Shown here: positions 29,995 through 38,963 of the stretch, in pieces
How positions within the stretch are numbered: position 1 is the first letter of the stretch
How the letters are laid out: every line of letters starts with the position of its first letter
The notes under the pieces: generated by a model
The model's database searches: none
Told to the model about the DNA's origin: nothing
What the model saw: only the letters and a program-made list of their open reading frames with translations
Translations under genes and position numbers: made by a program
Assembly (NCBI RefSeq): GCF_002632465.1
Contig: NZ_NIBS01000024.1
Coordinates: 1 to 38,963, forward strand
Length of the DNA: 38,963 nucleotides
Reading direction: 5' to 3'
Origin: Xenorhabdus budapestensis
Lineage (GTDB): Bacteria; Pseudomonadota; Gammaproteobacteria; Enterobacterales; Enterobacteriaceae

Positions 29995-31839
29995 TTAGTC
30001 CAATGTATAAGTATTTTGCCAATCTTCATCATTGAGTAAAGGTGGCTGCTCTGATTTGAAACAAACAATATTACCTATAACCAGCATATCTATTTTCGTT
30101 CGCATAAAACATTTATATGCATCATGAGGTGATTCAACAATAGGTTCACCTCGTACATTGAATGAAGTATTGATTAATACAGGACAGCCACATTTCAGAT
30201 GAAAGTGAGCCAAAAGGTCATGAAACTTGGTATTATTTTTTCTGGACAATATTTGAACTCGAGCGGAGTTGTCTACATGTGTCACAGCAGGTATCTGAGA
30301 GCGTATAACCCGTAATTTATCTATACCATGAAGGTTGTCATCTTGGTACGGGATTAGTTTATTATTGATAACATTACTAACAAATAGCATATATTCATTT
30401 TTTTGGTAAATATCAAACCATTCGCTAGCATGCTCTTCCATAACAATTGGAGCAAATGGACGGAAAGATTCGCGATTTTTGATTTTTAGATTCATTACAC
30501 TCTGCATAGAAGTATTGCGCGGATCACCAATAATTGAACGGTTTCCAAGCGCTCTTGGACCAAACTCCATACGATCTTGATACCAACCAATAACACCACC
30601 ATCTAAGAGTTTACTGACTGTACAATCTATTACTTTTTCCCATGAATACTCGTGGTATACGGCATTAACACTTTCCAAGTATTCCTTAACATATAAATCA
30701 TTATAGGATGTTCCAAGATAAGCACCTGACATTTGATCAGTACCATATTGTTGCCGGTTAATATATTCATTCTTTATCATACCCGCGTACAAAGCTCCAA
30801 TCGCACCTCCAGAATCTCCAGCAGCTGGTTGAATCCATATGTTTTCAAATATTTTTTCTTTAGCAATTTTTCCATTTGCTACACAATTCAGTGCAACTCC
30901 ACCTGCCATACAGAGATTTGTTTCTCCAGTTGTCTTTTTAAGATGACGAGTGATATTTATTACAACTTCTTCGGTAATTGCTTGTATAGAAGCAGCCATA
31001 TCTAAATAGTGTTGATTAAGTTCTGATTCAGCAGCTCTTGGCGGATGCCCAAACAAGTCACTAAAACAATCAGATATCATGCAGTTACCGACAGCATAGT
31101 CAAAATATTTCATATTTAATATAAAACTACCGTCTTTATTTATCTTAATTATATTATTCTTAATAATATCGACGTAAATTGGTTTTCCGTAAGGAGCTAG
31201 CCCCATTAGTTTATATTCGCCAGAGTCAACTTTAAAACCGCAATACCAAGTAAAAGCTGAATAGAGAAGTCCTAGTGAATGAGGAAATTTAATTTCCCAA
31301 ATTTTTTTTAGTGTTTGTTCATTACCCAACCAAGCTGATGTTGTTGCCCATTCTCCAACTCCATCAATGCAAAGCACAGCCGCTGTTTTAAACGGACTTG
31401 GGTAAAATGCAGATGCTGCATGTGAATGGTGATGATCCGTATATTCTATATCTGGAATATCCTCATTTGGATAAAGTCTCGTGAGTTCTCTCTCTAACTT
31501 ATTCTTAACATGTCTTTTTTCAGTAAACCAGAGTGGGACTTCTTCATTAAATGAAGAAAAACCTTTCAACCCGAAGCATGAATATGTCTCGACAATACGA
31601 TTAAACTTTTTTTCAGGATTCTCGTAATAATATATTTTATCAATATTACTTAGACTGATCTTATTGTCTTCAAGGATGCGTTTAAGAGCTAACTCAGGAA
31701 AGTTTTTATCCTGTTTTATTCTCGTAAAACGTTCTTCTTGTAATGCAGAAATAAGATCGTTACCTTTCATCAAAGCTACTACGCTATCATGATAATAACA
31801 AGATAATCCGATATTAAATTTGTCTTGGTTGCTAGCCAT
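29995..31839 (-). CDS. NodU/TobZ/SxtI-type O-carbamoyltransferase
   Basis: The 614-aa protein has both domains of the family. The N-terminal Kae1-like part shows GLSCYYHDSV (His17, Asp18), EERFTRIKQD and YTDHHHSHAASAFY (His136 and His140 as metal ligands), then LCIDGVGEW. The C-terminal part has MEFGPRALGNRSIIGDPR and INTSFNVRGEPIV. These enzymes use carbamoyl phosphate and ATP to form a carbamoyl-adenylate and pass the carbamoyl to a hydroxyl of a small molecule. AGGG precedes the ATG; the stop is directly followed by the mini SxtJ-like ORF. The acceptor is unknown; saxitoxin, tobramycin and Nod factor are known family examples. Confidence 0.92.
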   Translation of the reverse strand: MASNQDKFNIGLSCYYHDSVVALMKGNDLISALQEERFTRIKQDKNFPELALKRILEDNKISLSNIDKIYYYENPEKKFNRIVETYSCFGLKGFSSFNEEVPLWFTEKRHVKNKLERELTRLYPNEDIPDIEYTDHHHSHAASAFYPSPFKTAAVLCIDGVGEWATTSAWLGNEQTLKKIWEIKFPHSLGLLYSAFTWYCGFKVDSGEYKLMGLAPYGKPIYVDIIKNNIIKINKDGSFILNMKYFDYAVGNCMISDCFSDLFGHPPRAAESELNQHYLDMAASIQAITEEVVINITRHLKKTTGETNLCMAGGVALNCVANGKIAKEKIFENIWIQPAAGDSGGAIGALYAGMIKNEYINRQQYGTDQMSGAYLGTSYNDLYVKEYLESVNAVYHEYSWEKVIDCTVSKLLDGGVIGWYQDRMEFGPRALGNRSIIGDPRNTSMQSVMNLKIKNRESFRPFAPIVMEEHASEWFDIYQKNEYMLFVSNVINNKLIPYQDDNLHGIDKLRVIRSQIPAVTHVDNSARVQILSRKNNTKFHDLLAHFHLKCGCPVLINTSFNVRGEPIVESPHDAYKCFMRTKIDMLVIGNIVCFKSEQPPLLNDEDWQNTYTLD

Positions 31840-31847
31840 ATTACACC

Positions 31848-33860
31848 CTAAATTTCATAATTATTTGAAATGAAAAAAAATAAAGAACTATTTTGAGGAG
31901 GAGATAATGATAGGAAACCTGTCCATACTCTTTCCCAAAGTATTTGCGTTAACTTTTGATTATTTTTATTTGCATACTTACTCATGTAAATTTTAATAGC
32001 ATTTAGTGCATCTGCAGAATGCCCTGATGAAGCATTATCAATGGAATTATGTAAATCAACAAATAAAGTATTAAAACCATATTTTTTCAATTCATCACGG
32101 GCTTGGTTATAAGCACCACCAACACCAGATAATTCCATCGCTAAATTTAACCCTAGGGTTTCTGGTAGATATTTTTTTGGGAATCGAGAAATTGATAGCC
32201 AAAAGACTGGTACCAAAAAGTCATCATCATCAAAATATTCAAATTCAGAAAATTCTAAAGTTGCAATATCAGGTAACTCAATTCCCATTTCAGAAATTAA
32301 ATTACGATATATGATTGGATGATTTTTTTCTATATATCCATTTCCAATTTCATCTGAATAAATTTGGAATAAAAGTTTTCCTATTTCATCATTAATAAGA
32401 TTATGTTGGCTGTAATGGTTGATCCAAGCACCATCTAGTAAAATCATTGGTGCTAAATGAATCGCTTCATCTATAATCTCATCTTTTGACTTGTTTGAAA
32501 CTATACGCCCTTGCGAATAGTCTTCTACTTGTAATTTTGCTCTTTTTAAAAACCATTTATGCAATAATGCATCATCATAATGTTTAAACGGAATTGTATT
32601 TATTTTTCTTTTCGCTTTACTAAGCCAATCGATTATAAAACCTTCGCATTTCTGGTCAAGATAATAATGGTCATCACTGGTCATCAAATCATGAAAAAAC
32701 TTTCTTATATTTTTTGATGTCTTATATTTATTTTCTGGGGGTAAAACATTCACTATAGGGGATGAATTGATTGTGATATCCTCATCGAAACTATCAGATG
32801 TATTTTTTTTCATAGCCCATTCGCTTATTAAAAATAGCTCACGTTCAGTAAAAACTTTATACATGGGTCCATTGAAAGATGTTAGTTTAGAAAAAAAAGA
32901 CATCTTCTCAATAATATGTCCTTTAAACCAATGTGAGTTTTTTAGTTGAAAAATAAATTCACGAGGATTTTTTTTCATTAACTCATCCAAAGGACATTTA
33001 TTTATCATTTTGTTATTGTGATAACCATAAGCTATTGAGCTTTTACTTGATACGATTCTCTCCATTGTTATTGAAGAGTTTTTATCATTGAGATTTATTT
33101 TAAATAAATTTTCCTTTATGCTTTTTTTTAGTTTAATTAACTTGTCTAATGCCTTAATGATATAATCAAGAGATTTTCTTTCTTTAAAAAATGTTATTAT
33201 TTTATATGCAATAATATTTTTTATTTTATTTTCAATTGAATCTTCGTTTTCAGAAAATATAACCGCAGAGGGAGCATCTTCAGAAGATAGTATAGCCTCT
33301 CTAAATTCCTTTACAGAATCAAAAAATAATAGTATCAAATCCGCAATAATTATAGCATCTTTCTGATATGATGATTTAATGTTAGATATTGCCAGCCTTA
33401 TTGCTGGCATAGCAAAAACATCATCAAAGTATGTTATATCGCTAATTGCCTCATTAATAAATTTATAAGAAACTACATTCTCAAATGATTTTTTTTCTAG
33501 ACCTCTAAGTAGCTCAAAAAGAATAAAATAGTCACAGGACGAATCAAGATGTGATACTCTTGCATCAAATGAGCGATTAATGGCATAACTGGCTGATAAA
33601 TTATCTAAAACATCAAATTTATCAATATATGAGCAATTGACGTTTTTTTCCATTTTAGGGATGGAAATTGCTTTATGCAAATTATTTTCGAGTGATAATA
33701 AGTTGTCATTAAAATCATTATTGCTTTCTATTAATGTGTTTCCTTGCGTGTTAATCAACCCAAGGTCACGTATTAAATTATTTGAAAGTAAAGATTTCAA
33801 CCCATTATCTTCAGATTCGCTAAGTAGCTTATACATTTTTGAAAAAGAATCTACAATCAT
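31848..33860 (-). CDS. Large haem-oxygenase-like diiron oxidase (HDO)
   Basis: Of two nearby ATGs I chose 33860, because AAGGA abuts the earlier one (33866) but is correctly spaced for this one; the protein is then 670 aa. Residues 495-620 (numbered from the upstream ATG) carry a complete HDO site: SDEIGNGYIEKNHP (Glu506, His516), LGLNLAMELSGVGG (Glu578) and LHNSIDNASSGHSADA (His606, Asp610, His616). This large form, with about 450 N-terminal residues of unknown fold, is annotated elsewhere as an iron-containing redox enzyme and occurs in natural-product loci. It may oxidise an amine or amino-acid unit. It is very AT-rich with many Asn, Lys and Ile, unlike CysNC next to it. Confidence 0.8.
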   Translation of the reverse strand: MIVDSFSKMYKLLSESEDNGLKSLLSNNLIRDLGLINTQGNTLIESNNDFNDNLLSLENNLHKAISIPKMEKNVNCSYIDKFDVLDNLSASYAINRSFDARVSHLDSSCDYFILFELLRGLEKKSFENVVSYKFINEAISDITYFDDVFAMPAIRLAISNIKSSYQKDAIIIADLILLFFDSVKEFREAILSSEDAPSAVIFSENEDSIENKIKNIIAYKIITFFKERKSLDYIIKALDKLIKLKKSIKENLFKINLNDKNSSITMERIVSSKSSIAYGYHNNKMINKCPLDELMKKNPREFIFQLKNSHWFKGHIIEKMSFFSKLTSFNGPMYKVFTERELFLISEWAMKKNTSDSFDEDITINSSPIVNVLPPENKYKTSKNIRKFFHDLMTSDDHYYLDQKCEGFIIDWLSKAKRKINTIPFKHYDDALLHKWFLKRAKLQVEDYSQGRIVSNKSKDEIIDEAIHLAPMILLDGAWINHYSQHNLINDEIGKLLFQIYSDEIGNGYIEKNHPIIYRNLISEMGIELPDIATLEFSEFEYFDDDDFLVPVFWLSISRFPKKYLPETLGLNLAMELSGVGGAYNQARDELKKYGFNTLFVDLHNSIDNASSGHSADALNAIKIYMSKYANKNNQKLTQILWERVWTGFLSLSPPQNSSLFFFISNNYEI

Positions 33861-33961
33861 ATTCATTCCTTTAATTATATTTCATAAATTATAGAATCAA
33901 CTTCGCAATTCAAATATTATAAATACATAATGAACTGTTGCATTAAAAATTAATATAAGTG

Positions 33962-35878
33962 TTAAAGATTCTCAATATGTCTAAGAATTTTGCGTATTTC
34001 ATATACATCACTTTTATTAATGTTCTGAATTGTTACTTCCGAATTTAACGGAGGCTCATAAGGGCTATCAATACCCGTCATATGAGCTAACTGGCCGAGT
34101 CTTGCTTTTTTATAAAGACCTTTTGGGTCTCGTTTTTCACAAATATCTAATGGTGTATTCACATATACTTCAATGAAATTTTCATCACCTATCACCTGTT
34201 TTGCCATTTCTCTCTCTGCCCTACATGGACTAATAAAAGCTGTGATGACAATAATACCGGCATCAATCATTAATTTGGCAACCTCTGCTACTCGACGAAT
34301 ATTCTCACTTCTATTAACAATCGTGAAGTCAAGATCTTTATTCAATCCTTGACGTATATTGTCCCCATCTAAGATATAAGTAAGTTTTCCAAGCTTGTGT
34401 AATTCTTGTTCTAATGCATTAGCTAAAGTTGATTTACCTGAACCAGACAAACCAGTGAACCAGACGACTTTACTTTTGTGGCCTATTAGTTTTTCACGAT
34501 TTTCTCTACGAATGTTAAATATTTGACTATGGACATTCTGTGTTTGTTGAAAGTTATTGTGGATTAATCCTGCGGCAACAGTTGATTGTGTAAATCGGTC
34601 AACTAATATAAAACTACCTAGAGTATTGGATTGGTCATAAGAATCTAGAACTAATGAACGATTAAGCGTAAAATCACATACAGTAATATCATTGACACTC
34701 AGTTTTTTGTGCGGTTCTTGGGCGAGTGTGTTTATATTAATACCATATTTTATATTTGAGATTGAAGCCCTAGCCCATTGTTTTGAAAGTTTTATTTCAT
34801 AGTTGTTACCTGGAAAACCAGGTTCCTCCTGAAGCCAGATCAATGTTGCTTCAAATTGGTCAGTTATTCTTAATGTATTGTTTGCATTAGTAATTATATC
34901 TCCACGAGAAGCATCTATTTCTTTATCCAATACTATTGTTACGGCATCTCCACTTTTAGCTGTGGGCAAATCTCTATCAAAAGTAACAATTTGTTTTACA
35001 TGGGCTACTTGCCCTGAGGCTGAAATTTGTATTGATTCCCCAACGGATATATGACCACTGGCAACGGTGCCGCTAAAGCCTCTGAAATCAGGAAATGGTC
35101 TGTTCACCCATTGTACTGGGAATACAAAACGACGATTTGTTAAACGGGTAACATCGACTGTTTCTAATGCTTCGATTAGAGTCGGACCAAGGTACCAAGG
35201 GGTATTAGATGAATGACCCTTTATATTATCGCCAGTAAGCGCACATATTGGAATTGGTATCACACTATTAAAATTCAATGTTTTGGCCATTCCATTGAAT
35301 TCATTAGTAATATTTTGGCTTATATTAGCGTCAAAATCTACTAAATCCATTTTATTAATAGCGAGGATGACATGTCGAATATTCATCAATGATATGATAT
35401 AAGCATGTCTACGCGTTTGTGTTAGTATTCCCTTGCGGGCATCTACCAAGATTATTGCTAAATCTGCCGTTGAAGCGCCTGTCACCATGTTCCTAGTATA
35501 TTGTTCATGACCTGGAGTATCGGCTATAATGAATTTTCTGCGGGTAGTCGAAAAAAAACGATATGCGACATCAATCGTAATACCTTGCTCTCGTTCTGCG
35601 GATAGCCCGTCCACTAGCAATGCAAAGTCAATATTCTCCCCTTGCGTTCCATATCGTTTGGAATCATTTTTTAAAGAAGCCATCTGATCTTCAAAAATTT
35701 GTTGTGATTCCCATAATAGTCTACCTATCAGAGTACTTTTACCATCATCAACGCTTCCGCACGTGATTAAGCGTAGTAAATCCATATTAGCTTGTTGTTT
35801 AAGCCAGTTATTAATAGATATATGATCTATGGATACATTTTGGTTATTTGAGTTGGACAATCCGTTTATCTGTTCCAC
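33962..35878 (-). CDS. cysNC: Bifunctional CysN-CysC (ATP sulfurylase GTPase + APS kinase)
   Basis: Residues 30-440 are the CysN GTPase: [33 protein letters not shown] and the EF-Tu-like barrels. From about residue 460 comes the APS kinase: [27 protein letters not shown] and [12 protein letters not shown] with [11 protein letters not shown]. CysN stimulates sulfate adenylation by CysD, and CysC phosphorylates APS to PAPS. NodQ of rhizobia has the same fusion and serves Nod-factor sulfation. The GTG start shares a base with the CysD stop (TAGTG). The fusion and its place with a sulfotransferase point to PAPS supply for a product, not to cysteine synthesis. Confidence 0.93.
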   Translation of the reverse strand: MEQINGLSNSNNQNVSIDHISINNWLKQQANMDLLRLITCGSVDDGKSTLIGRLLWESQQIFEDQMASLKNDSKRYGTQGENIDFALLVDGLSAEREQGITIDVAYRFFSTTRRKFIIADTPGHEQYTRNMVTGASTADLAIILVDARKGILTQTRRHAYIISLMNIRHVILAINKMDLVDFDANISQNITNEFNGMAKTLNFNSVIPIPICALTGDNIKGHSSNTPWYLGPTLIEALETVDVTRLTNRRFVFPVQWVNRPFPDFRGFSGTVASGHISVGESIQISASGQVAHVKQIVTFDRDLPTAKSGDAVTIVLDKEIDASRGDIITNANNTLRITDQFEATLIWLQEEPGFPGNNYEIKLSKQWARASISNIKYGININTLAQEPHKKLSVNDITVCDFTLNRSLVLDSYDQSNTLGSFILVDRFTQSTVAAGLIHNNFQQTQNVHSQIFNIRRENREKLIGHKSKVVWFTGLSGSGKSTLANALEQELHKLGKLTYILDGDNIRQGLNKDLDFTIVNRSENIRRVAEVAKLMIDAGIIVITAFISPCRAEREMAKQVIGDENFIEVYVNTPLDICEKRDPKGLYKKARLGQLAHMTGIDSPYEPPLNSEVTIQNINKSDVYEIRKILRHIENL

Positions 35879-37305
35879 TAAAAATATCCTTCCTGTTTTT
35901 TCTTTTCCATAGAACTTAAACTATCGGTATCAATCTTACGACCTTGCCGCTCAGATTGCCGTACTCTAATCAACTCGAGCAAAATATCCTCGACCGTTTC
36001 TGCGTTGGATTCAATTGCGCTTGTAAGTGGATAACATCCAAGTGTTCGGAATCTAACTTTAAGGATTTCAATTTTATCTTCTGGTAGCATATGGCAACGA
36101 TCATCATCTACTAGCATGATCATTTCATCACGCTTAACTACTGGACGTGCTTTCGCAAAGTAAAGAGGAATAACAGGAATATTTTCCTGATAGATATATT
36201 GCCATATATCTAACTCTGTCCAATTAGATAATGGAAAAACCCTAATACTTTCGTCTGCTTTTTTACGCGTATTGTATAGGTTCCAAAGTTCTGGACGTTG
36301 GTTTTTGGGATCCCAGCGATGAGTAGCTGTGCGAAAAGAGAAAATCCGTTCTTTTGATCTGGATTTTTCTTCATCTCTACGAGCACCCCCAAAAACCACA
36401 TCAAAATTGTAATGCTTGAGTGCTTTTTTTAGACCTTCTGTTTTGGTTATGTCTGTATGGAGAGATGAACCATGCTCAAAAGGGTTTATATCTTTTTCTA
36501 TGGCTTCTGAATTAATATAAACTAATAATTTCATTCCACACTCTTTCTCAACTAACTCGCGGAATTTATACATTTCTTTAAATTTCCATTGAGTATCCAC
36601 ATGTAACAATGGAAAAGGGGGCAATGAAGGATAGAATGCTTTTCTTACTAAGTGCAGCATTACACTACTATCTTTACCTAAAGAATAGAGCATTGCTGGA
36701 TTTTCTGCTTCAGAAACAGCCTCTCTGATTATATCGCAGCTTTCAGCTTCCAGCCGTTTAAGGTGTGCAGAACATAACCCATTGCGCCGATTAGATGTTC
36801 GTACTATTACTGGAGGAACTACAATAGGGTGATATGCTTGTGTACAAAATAATATTTTGTCCAATTTTTCTAAATTGCGAATATAGTGTACAAGCTCTCC
36901 ATGGGGAAATACTGCAATGGATTTTCCTATATTCTTTTGGAGTATTACTAATGCCATCCGAATAGAGTCCAGATTAATAGTATCTATGGAAACACAAAAC
37001 ATTTCATCGTTATTGTCATTAGCATATAGATAATTTTTGCCATCAGCTATTATGACCAATTGGATAAATAATATTTTAGCTTGTTTATTTTGATATTGAT
37101 TAAGTGCCCACTCGAGTACCAATCTAGTCGGTGGTTGCCCCTGCTCGTCACGTAGTTTTTCTATACTTAGTATATGAGGAACAATATTTACATATGTAGC
37201 TTGTTGTTTTTCCTCTTCCGTGCTGTTTGCTAAGCTTATTGGTTCAAGGGGTTTATTGCCAACACTTAGCTTAGGATATAGGGCTTTTACTTTGCCTTGT
37301 TTCAT
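35878..37305 (-). CDS. cysD: CysD-like sulfate adenylyltransferase with a 170-aa N-terminal extension
   Basis: Residues 175-475 match CysD along its length: [16 protein letters not shown], the PP-loop [47 protein letters not shown] and the C-terminal [17 protein letters not shown]. With CysN it forms APS from sulfate and ATP. E. coli CysD has 302 residues; here about 170 extra come first, without a motif I recognise ([43 protein letters not shown]). The start ATG has a weak GAG only, and an internal start near the core cannot be excluded. It heads the left-going operon. The extension may bind a regulator or another operon protein. Confidence 0.88.
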   Translation of the reverse strand: MKQGKVKALYPKLSVGNKPLEPISLANSTEEEKQQATYVNIVPHILSIEKLRDEQGQPPTRLVLEWALNQYQNKQAKILFIQLVIIADGKNYLYANDNNDEMFCVSIDTINLDSIRMALVILQKNIGKSIAVFPHGELVHYIRNLEKLDKILFCTQAYHPIVVPPVIVRTSNRRNGLCSAHLKRLEAESCDIIREAVSEAENPAMLYSLGKDSSVMLHLVRKAFYPSLPPFPLLHVDTQWKFKEMYKFRELVEKECGMKLLVYINSEAIEKDINPFEHGSSLHTDITKTEGLKKALKHYNFDVVFGGARRDEEKSRSKERIFSFRTATHRWDPKNQRPELWNLYNTRKKADESIRVFPLSNWTELDIWQYIYQENIPVIPLYFAKARPVVKRDEMIMLVDDDRCHMLPEDKIEILKVRFRTLGCYPLTSAIESNAETVEDILLELIRVRQSERQGRKIDTDSLSSMEKKKQEGYF

Positions 37306-37769
37306 TATCGTAACTCATATGGTTTTTTGTGATGATATTGTTAATAAAAAAACCTGTACATGCCGGATATGTTAAAATTTAGTATTGATCACATTTATTA
37401 TGAAAAAATTTATGATTGGGAAACTTTAAATAAAAAATAGTTGACTTAACGTGGACCACAATGTAAAAACATTAATTGTTTTAATGAATTACCTCTATAA
37501 TAATAGATGATTATATATTTAGACTCCATGACTGCTACAATCGTTGACCTTATATTTATTATATGACGGGCTGTATATTTATTGCACAGCCAATGTCTCT
37601 TCATGGTTTTTGACTTTATGAATTAAATATAATTAACTGACAATCAGTTTAATTTCATTTTATTAACTATTTTTATCGCAACGTTAATCAATGATAAAGA
37701 GAGTCAATATACTTCTTTAATATATTATGATAGAAACCTAATGTTTCTATCAGCCCGTTATTTATCTTG
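37306..37769. other. Divergent promoter region of the sulfation operon and permease
   Basis: These 464 AT-rich bases must hold promoters for both directions. On the plus strand TTGACT (37441-37446) and TAAAAA (37464-37469) are 17 bases apart, the same -10 word as in front of the repeat-peptide gene. On the minus strand the last 60 bases before cysD are AT-rich with no clear -35 box. A T/A-rich word TATTTATTATATGACGGG lies near 37551-37568. No small gene or riboswitch-like fold was recognised. Confidence 0.45.
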
Positions 37770-38618
37770 ATGATTAATTCTAATAATTATGCTTATAACA
37801 TTAGAATGTATCACTTTATTATTAAGGATATATCCAAAGTGATTGATTTTTCCTATACATTTGCTGGTGCGCTTACTGGGGTATTTATTGGTTTGACAGG
37901 GGTCGGCGGTGGTGCATTGATGACCCCTATTTTATTACTATTTTTTGGTGTGTCCCCAATTACTGCAATAGCGACAGATTTATGGTTTGCATCAATCACT
38001 AAGATTGTTGGGGCGAGAATACACCAAGCTGCTGGGAATGTAGATTGGCTGATCGTAAAACGACTGTGGTGTGGTAGTTTACCTATAGCATTGTTAGTTG
38101 TGTTACTTATTAACTTTAATGTTTATATATCTAACGTTGATTGGTTAACAGAGGCAATAGGCTTTTTGGTACTGGTTACGGCTATTGGATTACTATTAGC
38201 TCCTAAACTTAAGCAAATAGCCCTCAATTACCGCCTTAAAAAGGCTACATGTTTTAAGTCAATTCAACCCGCTTTAACAGTAATCTCTGGGGGAATTTTA
38301 GGGATATGCGTAGCACTTACATCTGTAGGGGCTGGTGCTCTTGGAAGTGTAATGCTATTGTTTCTTTATCCTCTACGAATGGCACCACATCGTTTGGTCG
38401 CCACTGATATTGTTCATGCTATTCCATTAGCAGTAGTAGCTGGCATTGGTTACCTCTTTGCTGGTAAAGTAGATGGTTGGATGTTAATAAGTTTGCTTAT
38501 TGGCTCTATCCCTGCCGTATTAATTGGTAGCATCCTTGCAGGTAAATGCTCCCCCAGAGTAATTCAATTTTTACTTTCTTTCGTATTGATTGCTGCTGCC
38601 TATAAACTTTTAGCTTAA
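37770..38618 (+). CDS. TauE/SafE (TSUP)-family permease
   Basis: The product (282 aa from ATG 37770; 270 aa from the next ATG at 37806) has seven to eight hydrophobic helices with the paired family repeats GALTGVFIGLTGVGGGALMTP and ISGGILGICVALTSVGAGALGS, and DLWFASITKIVG and ATDIVHAIPLAVVAGIGYLF in matching places. TSUP proteins move sulfite, sulfate, sulfoacetate or other organosulfur anions. It is divergent from the CysD operon and could bring in sulfate or remove sulfite. Neither start has a clear ribosome site, so the N-terminus is uncertain. Confidence 0.85.
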   Translation: MINSNNYAYNIRMYHFIIKDISKVIDFSYTFAGALTGVFIGLTGVGGGALMTPILLLFFGVSPITAIATDLWFASITKIVGARIHQAAGNVDWLIVKRLWCGSLPIALLVVLLINFNVYISNVDWLTEAIGFLVLVTAIGLLLAPKLKQIALNYRLKKATCFKSIQPALTVISGGILGICVALTSVGAGALGSVMLLFLYPLRMAPHRLVATDIVHAIPLAVVAGIGYLFAGKVDGWMLISLLIGSIPAVLIGSILAGKCSPRVIQFLLSFVLIAAAYKLLA

Positions 38619-38879
38619 TACTAGCGTTGTTGAATAAGTAAATTTTAGGCTGCATAGCTATGAAAAAAGCTTATTCGCCTAGTGTAAAATTATGAAGTTA
38701 TATGCGTATCCTGGTTATATTCTCTATATGGAGTAGCCTTTTTCACAAGAATAGGCACCATAAGACAGCGCAATAATCTATCATCCAACAAACCCACAAT
38801 ACTTATTCAGTTAAACTAATAGAGAAAAATTATGCAATCCTACCTTATTTTCTTTATATAATTAACGCGATGCTCGACT
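38619..38879. other. Intergenic region with a possible IS end
   Basis: No gene is visible. GCGTTGTTGAATAAG near 38631-38645 resembles the terminal inverted repeats of IS5-family elements of the IS903 group, and CTTATTC recurs on the other arm about 35 bases on, but no transposase frame is present. It could be an old IS end or solo repeat. Confidence 0.35.
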
Positions 38880-38963
38880 TTAACATCCTATAACGTTGGC
38901 TTGTTGAAGCCAGTCGCGTTGACTTTTACCTTGTTTAAAATTGGCAAAAATACCCAACGTGTG
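38880..38963 (-). CDS. Partial ORF running in from the right edge, unknown
   Basis: Read leftwards from the window edge, 27 codons are open (LGIFANFKQGKSQRDWLQQA then NVIGC) before a stop. The sequence has natural amino-acid composition and may be the C-terminus of a gene or transposase located mostly outside the window. Too little is visible to name it. Confidence 0.35.
   Translation of the reverse strand, partial: HTLGIFANFKQGKSQRDWLQQANVIGC

Noticed and set aside
33962-37305. Housekeeping assimilatory sulfate genes
   Set aside because: The CysN-CysC fusion, the CysD extension, and the shared operon with a sulfotransferase and tailoring enzymes, without cysH/I/J/G, point to a dedicated PAPS supply.

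Overview
The window looks like a piece of an Enterobacterales chromosome. The genes yacC, speE and speD lie in the same order as in Escherichia coli, and their remnants resemble the E. coli proteins closely along their length. The AT-rich composition, insertion-sequence debris, P4-like satellite, defence genes, T6SS PAAR/chaperone pair and specialised-metabolism genes suggest a Xenorhabdus, Photorhabdus or Providencia-like member of the Morganellaceae. Family and genus are inference only. No rRNA, tRNA or CRISPR array was seen.

Layout. (1) 1-838: remains of an IS5-type and an IS30-type transposase. (2) 1200-6608, plus strand: a compact cluster that I think is the most interesting part. A 51-residue peptide made almost entirely of five tandem copies of K-x-G-V-R-P-D-A-M is followed by a JmjC/cupin-like protein, a haem-oxygenase-like diiron (HDO) protein, a GFA-family zinc protein, an EpmA-like stand-alone lysyl-tRNA-synthetase paralogue, and a fusion of a LysE exporter with a PotD-like polyamine-binding domain. 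This looks like a leaderless, multi-core, ribosomally made peptide pathway with an unusual enzyme set. (3) 6620-8725, minus strand: yacC-speE-speD, in which speE carries an amber codon and speD two frameshifts, so spermidine synthesis appears lost at this locus. (4) 9148-16.4 kb: a P4-type satellite (integrase, unknown protein, AlpA, AntA/B-like antirepressor, ribbon-helix-helix protein with its own palindromic operators, two small ORFs, primase-helicase). (5) 16.5-17.7 kb: an Eag/DcrB-like chaperone and a PAAR protein cut off where an Rhs toxin would begin. (6) 18.1-25.3 kb, minus strand: a defence patch with a 1067-aa Eco57I-like restriction-modification protein and a damaged Gabija-like pair (gajB with a homopolymer frameshift, gajA without its N-terminus). 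(7) 25.4-37.3 kb, minus strand: a ten-gene operon encoding a PAPS supply (CysD-like, CysN-CysC), a large HDO oxygenase, a carbamoyltransferase, a mini SxtJ-like protein, an SGNH hydrolase, a 30-aa basic ORF, a sulfotransferase, an MFS exporter and an ATP-grasp ligase. A TauE/SafE-type permease is divergent at 37.8 kb. It reads as a pathway to a sulfated, carbamoylated, exported small molecule.

How the parts may work together. In the peptide cluster, a testable model is that the repeated Lys/Arg/Asp residues are hydroxylated, oxidised or cleaved by the JmjC-like and HDO proteins and perhaps acylated by the EpmA-like enzyme. GFA would handle one-carbon waste and the LysE-PotD protein would move a basic product. 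In the sulfation operon, the CysD and CysNC proteins make PAPS for the sulfotransferase, and carbamoylation and ligation decorate the scaffold. All functions are read from sequence motifs by eye; no alignments or searches were run.
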